From the NCBI RefSeq assembly GCF_048771995.1, contig NC_133063.1, positions 23,339,810 to 23,403,809 on the forward strand: DNA of 64,000 nucleotides. Reading direction: 5' to 3'. Origin of the DNA: Taeniopygia guttata. Its lineage: Eukaryota; Chordata; Aves; Passeriformes; Estrildidae. The notes beneath the pieces were generated by a model. The model did not search any database. It worked only from the letters and a program-made list of their open reading frames with translations, and was not told the origin of the DNA. The position numbers were made by a program, and so were the translations under genes. Of the stretch, positions 54,301 through 62,805 are shown piece by piece; within the stretch, counting starts at the first letter, position 1, and each line of letters starts with the position of its first letter.

Positions 54301-57300
54301 ATTCTAAGAGGAAGCAAGCATTTTCCAATTTCCATTGAAATTCATGTAATGCAGAGTTCTAACAATATTAGACTTATAAAAACTGATTTCTGGAGTATTA
54401 CCTCTGTTATATAAATAAGATTTTTAAAATTAGGAGAGTGGGACAGAAGAGACTTTACAAAGACATTTGTAGCAAACATGCAGGTATTGGGATTATAAGT
54501 GAAGCTGCTTGCAGGGAAGGGGATGAACAGGGTATACATATCCTGACCTTATTCTAAAACCATTGAAAAGGAGTTTAGTTTCTTTTTCTCTTGAATGTTT
54601 TCTTACCATACCCCTTCTTTTGTCCTAATAGCTTAGTCTTTTTGGTACTTTTCGATTCTTGATTTGGTAGTCTTGATTCTTGTAAGTAATCATGGTGAAA
54701 GAACTACTGTTCTTATTTTTCTTTTCTGTGTACAATAAAGACTTAGCTTATTTTATTGCTATTTGTAAAGGTGTAACTGTGGTATAGTGATTCAGATTTT
54801 TAAATCCAAAAGTGTTTGTTGGGATGTGCAGAGCTGGAGTAACTAAGAATTTGTAGATGCCAGGATAATGAGCATTATGGCAATGCAGTGAAATTGCGTT
54901 AGGAGCTATTTCAATTGAATAACACATACGTTAATTCATAGATCTATTTTGTGAACATAGTAAAAGCAAATTCTTGTAAATTCTACTATGAGTGATGGGG
55001 AAAAGCAAACTTGAGTATTATTCCTTAATAGTGACATATGGGATGACTGAAATAGCTAATGTGTGAAAAACTGAACTGACCATTTTTAATTTGTTTCCAT
55101 GTGTTGTCCCAGTTTGGCCATTATACGTTTTTCTGTTCAAATGCATTACTTCTTCAGTTTAGAATCTGGCTATTTATGGGAGGAAAAATTCTCCAAAATT
55201 ACCACTTGTTACCATAGATACTCTGATCTCTTACCTGAAACATATAGTGTTGGATAATATTTTTTTCAGAATGTTCTGTTTACTTACTTTGGAGTTAGAT
55301 CCATCTTCTAACTACAGCTATTATTGTATAAAAATAAAAAAAAAGAAACTGGCTTAAAAAAGAGCAAAGATTGATCTCCCAGATGGCCAACTATAATTTA
55401 GTAACTGTCAAGGTGTCTGGATCTTTAAACTAAAATGTCAAACATTGATATGTTTGGCATCAGCTAATGATGATACAGTACACTGAGAAATGAATTAGCT
55501 ATTTTTACTCACCTTCTAGGATATCCAGTTTTAAGTAGAATTGCTGTCTGTATTGGACTATCCAGCTCACCTGCTGACTTTCATTACGAGGATTTCTGGC
55601 AGCTGCATTATTAGTGTCTGAAATTACTGCTTTTCACAAACCTTTAATTTTTATAACTTTGATCAAAATATAAATTTGTTTGAAACAAAACTACTTTTTC
55701 TACTGTTCTAAACATGATACTATTTCATTTACAAGATACTAGCTCATAAAGATCTAAATTTTCTAGTCCTGTAGTTTTCATCCACCAAAGTTTTTCTTTG
55801 TATTAGGATTTCTACAAATGCAGTACTGAGATGATCAGGTTGGTGCGAATTTCAGTAGTATTTCCACAGTATAGCAATTTTACTGCACACAGTAAGATTA
55901 AAACTTGTTCAGTTTTCTGTTACTTTTTACACAGCAGAAAAATCTTATTAATATGTAGTAATTTGCAGGGATTCAGTTGCTAATGATGAAACTTTCACAA
56001 TTTGTACAGATAAACACAAGGACTGCTCTGGTGTAACTTTGCATCTGACACATCAAAAGTGAGTATTTTTAAAAATTCTCACCTATTTTTTATTGGAATA
56101 GAAATTGTGGGTTCCATTGGAAACATTTGAAATAAAAATAATTCGTACTTCACAATATTAAGAATTACAAAGTTGTGTCATCTGTTGGCAAAAAGTTTCA
56201 TTTCTGCTAAGAAACTTGACACGGCTGAAATTAGTACTGGTTTAATACAGTTTAAGAGTTTCATGTTTAGAAATCTGGGGTGAGAATAGCAATTATACAG
56301 ATGATAGCTTTGTCCTATTTCACATACTTCGCAGAAAATGCTTTAGAAATGGTAACAAAAAAGAGAGGGAGGGGGAGATCTGCTGCAAAACAACTTCGTT
56401 TTTAGGAGACCTGTTTCAGATGTAATCCAATGTTTAGAAATCAGTGATATCAAATGGCATCGTATAACAAGTCACTTGCAGTTGTGTTTTACAGAGGACT
56501 TGTTTACCAGAACTTGGATTTTCCTTTGCAGGCAGCCCTTGATTGCGGGAATGTATCTTATGATGTCTGTGAACACAGTCATACCACCAGGCAAGAAAGG
56601 TGAATTATCATTTCACAAAGTGATTATATGATTTCAGCATCTATTATTCTTGTGCATTTTGGAAGAAAATTTGACAGTGGTTTGCTGATATGTAGATAAA
56701 TTATTTATTTGACTGATTGAACAAATGAGGAAAAAAGTTATGTTTAAGATTGTATCCTGTTTCCTATGACTACATCAGTGAAGGCAATCAATGCTGTATG
56801 AACACTATATACAAATAATAATGAGTATTCATTTAATTTATTTTCAGCTTCTATTTTATAAAAAATACCATACCTCTTTTCTAATTCCTCCTCTCCCCTC
56901 TAAAAAGCCATAAACTGCTTTGGACTCTTCTTCATATGTCATTCATGACTTTTGTGATTCTACTAAGAATTCAGCTTTAAAAAATTAATTTCTACCAGTA
57001 AGGAGCTGCTATTTAAGAACTTTATTCCCATGTTGGGAATAAAGGTCCTAGTTGGTTAAAAGGTCAAAATGCTGAAAAAAAAACCAAACCAAACCTGTAA
57101 TAAAAAGTTTCCAAACTGTTTCTGTTCAGAATCCTGAATTTTATTTAAAACTCAGCTTGAAAACTCCCCAAATCCTTTCTTTGGCTAGCATGGGATATAC
57201 TGTTTTAAGGAAGTTGGACACTGACTGTACTCTGCTATACCAAATTTTTAAGCACATAACCAAGAGCATCATTTGTCCCATTTACGGCTACGTAAATATG

Positions 57301-60300
57301 ATGAGGTGGTCAAATGCTCAGCTGACTACAACTGTTTAGTGAATTCAGCAACCCACAACATTTTTAAATTTGAACTGAAATTAAAAATATTTTGCTCTCC
57401 AATGTGAAAACACACCAAATTAATCCCCCACTATCCCCAAGAATAATTGATCAGTGTAGGAATTTAATTTTTCAACTGATGGGTGAGGGAAAAGGGCAAA
57501 CACAGTTCTGTAGTTACTGATAACTTCCTTCTCATGTTCAGTCAAATTTACAGCTCTTAAGTAGAACATGAAATTTGTTAAAACAGGAAGTGTGGTAATA
57601 TCTCTCAGAAAGGCATCAGGATTTTTCTGTAGGCTGTTCCTTAGGTACTGTTAGTGCACCTAATTAAAGTACTACCCTGTGAACATTGTACTGCACTTCT
57701 GTGACAAAGTCTCTTCTCTAAATCTGAATTAGGTCTGGGCCTTTATAATCAAGACTTCATTTTAAATTGTATCAGTTTAGAATTATATTGGTTTATTTTA
57801 ATTTTCCCCTGAGTAGATAATTTACTGTAGCTATGTTTATTTTAAGCAACTCTCAACATAGTCTGTAATTATATTACTTTATTTTGTAAAATAGTAGTAG
57901 CATGCACTGGAAGAAGTTCTGTCTTTCAGACAGAGAGATTTTACATATATGTCAGCAGATTAAGTAATTTTCAAGTAACCTGGACTATATTTTATTAGTT
58001 TTTCTTTGCAGATGTTTTGAGATGGACACTGTTAAATTATAAGATATTATCTATTATCTTTTGAAATCATCTTGTTGTCCATTGTATGTATGGTTTTTGT
58101 AAACCATACTGAATGAAGTACAGTAATTCAACTTTTCTCTGTTTGATAAATGATCTGTTTGTCATTGTTTATTGCTGTCGTGTTTTCACAGTGGTTGATG
58201 CAGACATTGCTTGCCATTACAAAAGGTCTCCAATGCACCTTTTTGCCTACAGAGTTCACACACACAGACTAGGTAAGAGTAACATAGGAATATCAAATGC
58301 CTAACAGAAAAATGTTGCCCCTGCAACATAATTTTTAAGTATATCTCACTTCTTTTGTATATTGCTATCTTATAGGTAAAGTAGTGAGTGGATACAGAGT
58401 GAGAAATGGTCAATGGACATTGATTGGTAGGCAGAGTCCGCAACTACCACAGGTTGGTTGGGTTCTTTTGAGTTCTGAATGTAAATTTTAATTATCTTTG
58501 TTTCAAACTGAGAAGCTGAATTGGAAATCACGTGTCCACAGATCTGCATCATGATGTTTCCACTGGTTATGTGCTGTTTTACTCCTGGAAGTGAATATTG
58601 CCAAGTATTATCACAATTAGGTTATGATGCAAAAGTAATTTCAGATATGTAGCACCATCCTTCTCATCAGTGTCTATTAACAGAGAGAAAATGAAGCACT
58701 TCCACTGATTGTGGTGAATCATCCTTTCTTTCAGGCATTCTACCCTGTGAAATATCCAGTAGACATTAGCTATGATGATATCCTAGCAGCCAGATGTGTG
58801 TTCAGTGGGGAAGGCAGAACTACAGAGACACATATAGGGTAAATTTTATTTATTCGCTCTATTTCAGAACCTGTTTTACCAGAGTGTTGGTTATATGTAG
58901 AAATGTTTTTGTTTCATGTCTTCTTCCAAGGTAATTCTAAGAAACAGTTTCTGCCAGAATGTTTTGTTATGCTGTCTGGTCTACTTAAGATTTAACTCTA
59001 TGCAGTGTTCATTGATGTTACTTACATGAATATTCACTTTGCTGAAGTGTTCAGAAGACTTCTGAAGTGAAGCTGTACTGCCAGACAACTTAGTCAAGTG
59101 TTGGGCTGTTGTTAGAGAAGGATTCAGAATATCAGTTCTAGAAAATATATTTTTTATCAGGTGACAATATTAACTGTTTATAGCAAAACAATAAACTTTC
59201 ACAATTCTGTACACTATTTCAAAAGGAAAATGTGTAGAAGCTTATAAAATTCTGATATTTTGACCTATTGCAAAATCTAGCCTTAAAAAATCTGGACAAA
59301 TACTGAAATTACCCTTTTTCAGTATAAAAATGTACAGGCTTTTATGAAAAACAATCAAACCAGAAATTACTACTAATAATAAAAAATAAGAAAATATGAA
59401 CTGTGTTAGTCACTGATGCTACTCCACTGCAGGTGACAGACACAGCCCTGAAAAATCAAGTAGACAAATACACCTGTGAGAATACATATAATATTAATAC
59501 TCTTTTAGCTGGCTTTGGCACTTTGAACTGTAATTTAATGCATATGTAGAGAAACAGAAATAAGGTATGGAAATCTCTCGATTCTGAGAGTGTGTGCTGC
59601 AGCATTCCAAGAAAAGAGATTTTTATGCATTGAGCACCCTAAGAATGCAGCTCAGTGGAGGGTTAAGGATTCAACATGGATTTATCACCTTCCAGTGGGC
59701 AGTTAAGATAGTGATGTGTAACAGTTGGAAAAAAATGAGTTGAGAAGAGGGTTTTACAAATACCATGACACTAAAAACATAAAACCTTAATTTAACTGCT
59801 GACCTTTTTTCACAAGTTCAAATCATTTCTGTTATGTTTCTGTAACTTTCCCCAGAGTAGCTCCTATTTGTTGAATAATCCTTACAGTTTAAGAAACTGT
59901 ATTAGGAAACTCTGGTATTTTTTTTCAATGTACTAGTATTCTTTCAGTGGGGAAACTCTCTCTCTGTCCTTTTCATTACAGTAATTGTCATTACTATAAT
60001 TATTATTTTACTATATTTATTATTATTTGTTTGCACTATAATATATGAATGGGTATTGTATGAATCATGCCATGTTATTTATTAGTATTATCACTTCTAG
60101 TATTACATAAAAGTATACTACATATTTAGTATTATTTGTTTATTAATAGTTAATATTTGTTATTATTTTTTTTTACCACAAGTTTTGCTTTGTCCCACTG
60201 AGGGGGCAGGAGTGTGGGCAGTGAGCGGCAGTACTTAACTGCCACCTGAAATTAAACCACTACAAATGCTTAGACACAATAGCATGTCAGGTGAACCAGA

Positions 60301-62805
60301 GTTTATGTAATTTCCACATCCCGTTTTCTGCTGGAGTTTTAAAGAGGAAGCAATCAGAGTGATGGATATTGGAGGTCCAACAGTGAAGTTAATGCTTTCT
60401 AAAAGCTAAAGCAGAGCTTGCCCAGTTTTGTAGTCTCCAAGGGATGCCAAACTTCAACACATGGAAAAATAACCAATTCCCCTTTTGAAACAGTCTCTTC
60501 TTCCATCTTTCCCTTTCTCCCCTCTGGCTTGTGTTATTATTGTTGCTATGGTGAATAAATGAATGCTGCAGAATGCTGCTGGAAAAGTCAGCACTGATGT
60601 CTTTTGCAAACAGCTAATAGAACACCTCTGTGTTTTCTTAATGAGTGTAGGCTCATTGTTTAATTGTGAAAGCTAATTAAAAATCCTAATGTAAACCCCT
60701 ATATTATATGACTTCCATTAAGAAATCCTAGCTTATTAATTATCAGGATTGTAGCGCTAAACAAAAGGTATGAACCTATATGGCAGAGGAAGAAACAGAC
60801 CACTGTTGTAAAGAGGCCATATATACTCTGATTCACAAAGAAATATTTTTCAAAAAAAAACCTTTTTTCTATTGAAGATAGGATTATGTAGCAGGAGAGA
60901 AGGGCCACTTCTGTTTCAAGTGCATGCACAATATTTATCAAAGAGCTAAATTTTTCTAGTGTTTCATCATTCCCCTTGCACTCATGTTTTTGTTACAGAA
61001 GCTTACAAACAAGTCATTCTCAAGGTGATAGTGCTCTCTTCTCTTTAAGAGATACTTACTAGCTTAATAGGTAACGAAAATAAATTTTACAGTATTAGAG
61101 CCAGTGTTACTGGACAGTAAATGAATGCATTTGCTAAGGAAAGGGGAAAGATTTGTCAAATAGCTGCTGAAATGAAACATGTATATTATTTGCAACAATT
61201 TCAAATTACATGTGTCCAAGGTTTGTAGAAAAGTAAGTGATTAGTAATGATAGAATGATACACCTCTGTCATATTTAATCAGAACATGTTCCCAGTTGAT
61301 AACACAATGAGAACTGTGTAGAGTATACTGGAGAAATTAGAAGGAAGAGCAGTTTAAATAGAAGATGCAATTTTCTGTGAAATTAAAAGCAAATTGCTAT
61401 GAAGTTCTGAGGTATGTGGGGGGTTTTTTGTCTGAAGCACATATTCAGTGTAATGCAGGTATTGCATGCTTTAGTTTGGGACATCTAAACATTTGATTGC
61501 AATATTTTAGTAACCTGTTAAACAAGTTGGATTAATTAAATAATAGCTATTCAGCTCATTGTTTTCTAAGTGTCACATCTTTTCTGTACTGTGTAGGGGT
61601 ACTGCCAATGATGAAATGTGCAACTTTTACATTATGTACTATATGGAAGCTAAGCATGCTGTCTCATATATGACCTGCACACAGAACACAAACCCTGAAA
61701 TGTTCAGAAATATTCCACAGGAGGCAAATATTCCTATTCCAGTCAAGTCTGATGTGCTGAAGATGATGCATGGACATCATGAAGGTGAAAAACACTTGTA
61801 ATCCATTTTATTTGTGCCATCTTATGCTCATTGATGTATTTCTCTCTGTTGTGTCGGTATGCAAAATTTTCATAAAGAGGTAATGCAGTTCTGCATAAAA
61901 TTCAAATTGCTAATTAATAAAGCATCATGGGATTCTACTGTTGGTTTTGGTGGAAATGTCTGCTATAGTCTTTTGTCTGTTTCTTTCTCATGTTGTCTTC
62001 CAATTTAAAACATATTTTTACAGCTGTTGCCTGTAAAAACATGGCTTCTTTTTCTATGGCAAATTTTATATTAACAGTTTCTTAATATTTATCTTCTGTC
62101 TATTTCCTACAAAATTGAATCATAACATTGCCCTAGTTTTCTAGATCCCACTGCCATGTTATGGGAGGAATCAAATTTTTACATTGAACAGTTGTAGACA
62201 TATAAATCGCAGCAACAGTATTATCCAGAGGTAATCTATCTGATGTGTCTGTGTAGCAAGTCAAGTTGTAGTTTTTTATTTCACTTTTTTTACTGTTGCA
62301 TTGTGTGCTATGACTACTATGATAAAAATACCATGTATTTGTCTCAGAAGGGCATTTTTTCCTCAGTAGGGTGCTAATTCCCTTCACATGCAGAGGTTAA
62401 CATCATACTCTAAACCCATTTTTCAGAAGCCAAGGACAGTGATACAAGTTCTTTGCTTCATCAGAACAAAAAAGAAGAGGAAAAAAAATTGGATCAAGGT
62501 ATGCATTTGCTTATTTCTGTGTACATTTTTTATTTCTATATTTATTTCTACTTCTAATATAAATCTTAGGTTTTTTATTCTGGTTGTTTTAGTGCTGTGT
62601 TGTTCAATACAACTATTGTTTGTATATAAAAATGCCAAATATTCATTTCTGAAGGGCATTTTTCCAAAGTAGAGGGATACTCAATTTCATTCACATGCAA
62701 AGGCTAACATCATATCCTAAATCCATTTTTTAGAAACCAAGGATAATGATGCAACTTATTTGCTGCAGGAGGCCAAAAAAGAAGAGGCAGAGATTTTGGA
62801 TCAGG
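33259..62805 (+). CDS. PAM: PAM, 5' part of gene: signal peptide, complete PHM domain, start of linker (14 coding exons, 3' incomplete)
   Basis: Bifunctional secretory-granule enzyme that makes C-terminally amidated peptides; this half (PHM) hydroxylates the alpha carbon of terminal glycine using copper, ascorbate and O2. Fourteen exons join in frame to 413 codons plus one base: 92, 121, 58, 88, 86, 84, 49, 68, 81, 77, 104, 188, 72 and 72 nt. Residues 1 to about 21 form a signal peptide, followed by a short propeptide (FRRPLSVFK). PHM runs from about residue 38 to 352. Ligands by alignment with rat PHM: His103, His104 and His168 (CuH); His238, His240 and Met310 (CuM). Arg236, Tyr314 and Gln166 are also kept, as are the cysteines at 43, 77, 110, 122, 127, 182, 223, 289, 311 and 330. 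All positions are offset by 4 from rat numbering, so no exon is missing. The PAL, membrane and cytosolic parts lie beyond the window. Span includes introns; family assignment is secure from the near-identical PHM motifs. Confidence 0.97.
33351..34451 (+). other. PAM intron 1 (1.1 kb)
   Basis: GTGGGT to TTTTAG. AT-rich. The 96-codon open frame inside (33766-34056) is hydrophobic only because the sequence is T-rich. Confidence 0.8.
34452..34572 (+). CDS. PAM: PAM coding exon 2 (start of PHM domain)
   Basis: TTTTTTAG acceptor and CAG|GTGAGA donor; 121 nt, phase 2 in, phase 0 out. It encodes residues 31-71, including SSECLG (Cys43, first disulfide cysteine) and SDFALDIRMPAVTPK, the conserved opening beta-strands of PHM. 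The stretch between (SNQRVISFGL) is more divergent from mammals, as this segment usually is. Confidence 0.95.
34573..36767 (+). other. PAM intron 2 (2.2 kb)
   Basis: GTGAGA to AACAG. A short AT dinucleotide run lies near 35249-35260. Nothing else recognised. Confidence 0.8.
36768..36825 (+). CDS. PAM: PAM coding exon 3
   Basis: TTTTAACAG acceptor and G|GTGAGT donor; 58 nt, phase 0 in, 1 out. It encodes SDTYLCMSVRLPVDDEAYV, residues 72-90, with Cys77. It differs from mammals by conservative changes only. Confidence 0.95.
37251..37330. repeat. T/G-rich low-complexity tract
   Basis: Runs of T broken by G pairs and a few C; strand-asymmetric, in PAM intron 3. Confidence 0.85.
38425..38447. repeat. 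(AT)n microsatellite
   Basis: Uninterrupted AT dinucleotides, in PAM intron 3. Confidence 0.9.
40735..41217 (+). mobile_element. CR1 LINE 3' part in PAM intron 3
   Basis: GGGAAAGGCTGAGACAATTG, CTTTACTGTGAGGGTGGTGA, GGCACAGGTTGCCCAGAGAA and CTCTAAGGTCCCTTTGAACC follow CR1 order up to the 3' tail (CATTCTGTGA). Sense orientation relative to PAM, about 480 bp. Confidence 0.88.
43537..43624 (+). CDS. PAM: PAM coding exon 4 (CuH histidine pair)
   Basis: Long T-rich acceptor TTTTTTTTTCAG and TG|GTAAGA donor; 88 nt, phase 1 in, 2 out. It carries MDTVHHMLLFGC with His103 and His104 (rat His107 and His108), two of the three CuH ligands, and Cys110. The following loop (NEPSSTENYW) is more acidic than in mammals (NMPSSTGSYW). 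Confidence 0.96.
45155..45345 (-). mobile_element. Old LTR remnant inside PAM intron 4
   Basis: GGCAGTTTAATAAAGCAAAA followed by GAAAACAAAATATTTTATTC and TGGTTGCTCTGAAAGACAAA has the same order of motifs as the older LTR family at 18236-18505. Much decayed. It overlaps the 136-codon open frame 44915-45325, which is therefore unlikely to be a gene. Confidence 0.4.
47181..47233. repeat. (TATG)n/(TG)n microsatellite
   Basis: Four to five TATG units followed by TG dinucleotides, in PAM intron 4. Confidence 0.85.
47802..47887 (+). CDS. PAM: PAM coding exon 5
   Basis: GTTTTTAG acceptor and G|GTATTG donor; 86 nt, phase 2 in, 1 out. It encodes (W)DCDEGTCKDKSNILYAWARN followed by APPTRLPKG, with Cys122 and Cys127. 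Mammals have Phe where this protein has Asp121, next to the disulfide cysteine. Confidence 0.96.
47888..49589 (+). other. PAM intron 5 (1.7 kb)
   Basis: GTATTG to TCTTAG. AT-rich, with nested T-rich runs just before the acceptor (49520-49589). Nothing else recognised. Confidence 0.8.
49590..49673 (+). CDS. PAM: PAM coding exon 6 (third CuH histidine)
   Basis: CTTCTCTTAG acceptor and G|GTATGC donor; 84 nt, phase 1 in, 1 out. It encodes GVGFRVGGETGSRYFVLQ, then VHYGDVSAFR. His168 is the third CuH ligand and Gln166 is the conserved neighbour. Almost identical to mammalian PHM. Confidence 0.96.
49674..56009 (+). other. PAM intron 6 (6.3 kb)
   Basis: GTATGC to TACAG. Holds a poly-T run near 50144-50159, the reversed CR1 copy (50217-50592) and a small 10-base-period repeat with hairpin potential (51752-51795). 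Otherwise AT-rich with no recognised element. Confidence 0.8.
50217..50592 (-). mobile_element. CR1 LINE 3' part in PAM intron 6, reverse orientation
   Basis: It starts CACATAATCACATAATAGTT GAGATTG (reversed CR1 tail). It then passes through GGGCCTGTTGTCCAGGCCC-like sequence, GGCAACCTCTGCCAGTGC, CTGAACAGGCTGAGAGCGCC and ends GGCCCTTTGCTGGACA. Antisense to PAM. Confidence 0.86.
56010..56058 (+). CDS. PAM: PAM coding exon 7
   Basis: TTTGTACAG acceptor and AA|GTGAGT donor; 49 nt, phase 1 in, 2 out. It encodes (D)KHKDCSGVTLHLTHQ(K), with Cys182, the partner of the first cysteine. It lies between a 6.3-kb intron upstream and a 0.5-kb intron downstream. Confidence 0.94.
56059..58191 (+). other. 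PAM introns 7 and 8
   Basis: Intron 7 (56059-56531, 473 nt) and intron 8 (56600-58191, 1592 nt) flank exon 8. AT-rich, with no repeat family recognised. Confidence 0.75.
56532..56599 (+). CDS. PAM: PAM coding exon 8
   Basis: CCTTTGCAG acceptor and G|GTGAAT donor; 68 nt, phase 2 in, 1 out. It encodes QPLIAGMYLMMSVNTVIPP then GKK, the highly conserved core strand of the second PHM subdomain. Confidence 0.95.
58192..58272 (+). CDS. PAM: PAM coding exon 9 (CuM histidines)
   Basis: TTTTCACAG acceptor and G|GTAAGA donor; 81 nt, phase 1 in, 1 out. It encodes VVDADIACHYKRSPMHLFAY then RVHTHRLG, with Cys223, Arg236 and the CuM ligands His238 and His240. Mammals read VHTHHLG, so the residue after the second ligand is Arg instead of His. 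Confidence 0.96.
   Translation, partial: WLMQTLLAITKGLQCTFLPTEFTHTD
58376..58452 (+). CDS. PAM: PAM coding exon 10
   Basis: ATCTTATAG acceptor and CAG|GTTGGT donor; 77 nt, phase 1 in, 0 out. It encodes KVVSGYRVRNGQWTLIGRQ then SPQLPQ, nearly identical to mammals. The intron before it is only 103 nt, the shortest in the window. Confidence 0.96.
58735..58838 (+). CDS. PAM: PAM coding exon 11
   Basis: TTTCTTTCAG acceptor and GG|GTAAAT donor; 104 nt, phase 0 in, 2 out. It encodes AFYPVKYPVDISYDDILAAR then CVFSGEGRTTETHIG, with Cys289. Mammals have a more acidic or glycine-rich version of the first part (YPVEHPVDVSFGD). Confidence 0.95.
58839..61596 (+). other. PAM intron 11 (2.8 kb)
   Basis: GTAAAT to TGTAG. 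Contains an ATT/TTA-rich low-complexity stretch near 59985-60175. No gene or mobile element was recognised. Confidence 0.8.
61597..61784 (+). CDS. PAM: PAM coding exon 12 (CuM methionine, end of PHM)
   Basis: CTGTGTAG acceptor and G|GTGAAA donor; 188 nt, phase 2 in, 1 out. It encodes GTANDEMCNFYIMYYMEAKH, AVSYMTCTQN and the conserved EANIPIPVKSD, ending MMHGHHE. Met310 is the CuM methionine ligand; Cys311, Tyr314 and Cys330 are also conserved. This closes the PHM catalytic core. Confidence 0.96.
61785..62426 (+). other. PAM intron 12 (642 nt)
   Basis: GTGAAA to TTTCAG. Its last 165 bp or so belong to the first unit of the tandem duplication. Confidence 0.8.
62427..62498 (+). CDS. PAM: PAM linker exon, first copy of tandem pair (13a)
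   Basis: ATTTTTCAG acceptor and G|GTATGC donor; exactly 72 nt, phase 1 in, 1 out. It encodes (E)AKDSDTSSLLHQNKKEEEKK then LDQ. Mammals have a single 24-residue exon here (ETEYKDKIPLLQQPKREEEE then VLDQ), followed by the alternatively spliced exon A. A second copy with matching intron flanks lies about 307 bp downstream. This copy is the more lysine-rich and is further from the mammalian C-terminal half. Whether it is spliced in cannot be told from DNA, but nothing in it is broken. Confidence 0.82.
62734..62805 (+). CDS. PAM: PAM linker exon, second copy of tandem pair (13b)
   Basis: ATTTTTTAG acceptor and G|GTATGT donor; exactly 72 nt, phase 1 in, 1 out. It encodes (E)TKDNDATYLLQEAKKEEAEI then LDQ. 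The ETKD start and EEAEILDQ end resemble the mammalian exon more than copy 13a does, so this may be the copy that keeps the ancestral role. Because both exons are symmetric phase 1-1, inclusion of either or both keeps the frame. Confidence 0.88.

Noticed and set aside
62388-62672. 94-codon open frame over the duplicated linker exon
   Set aside because: It is in the wrong frame relative to PAM and runs through both splice sites of exon 13a.
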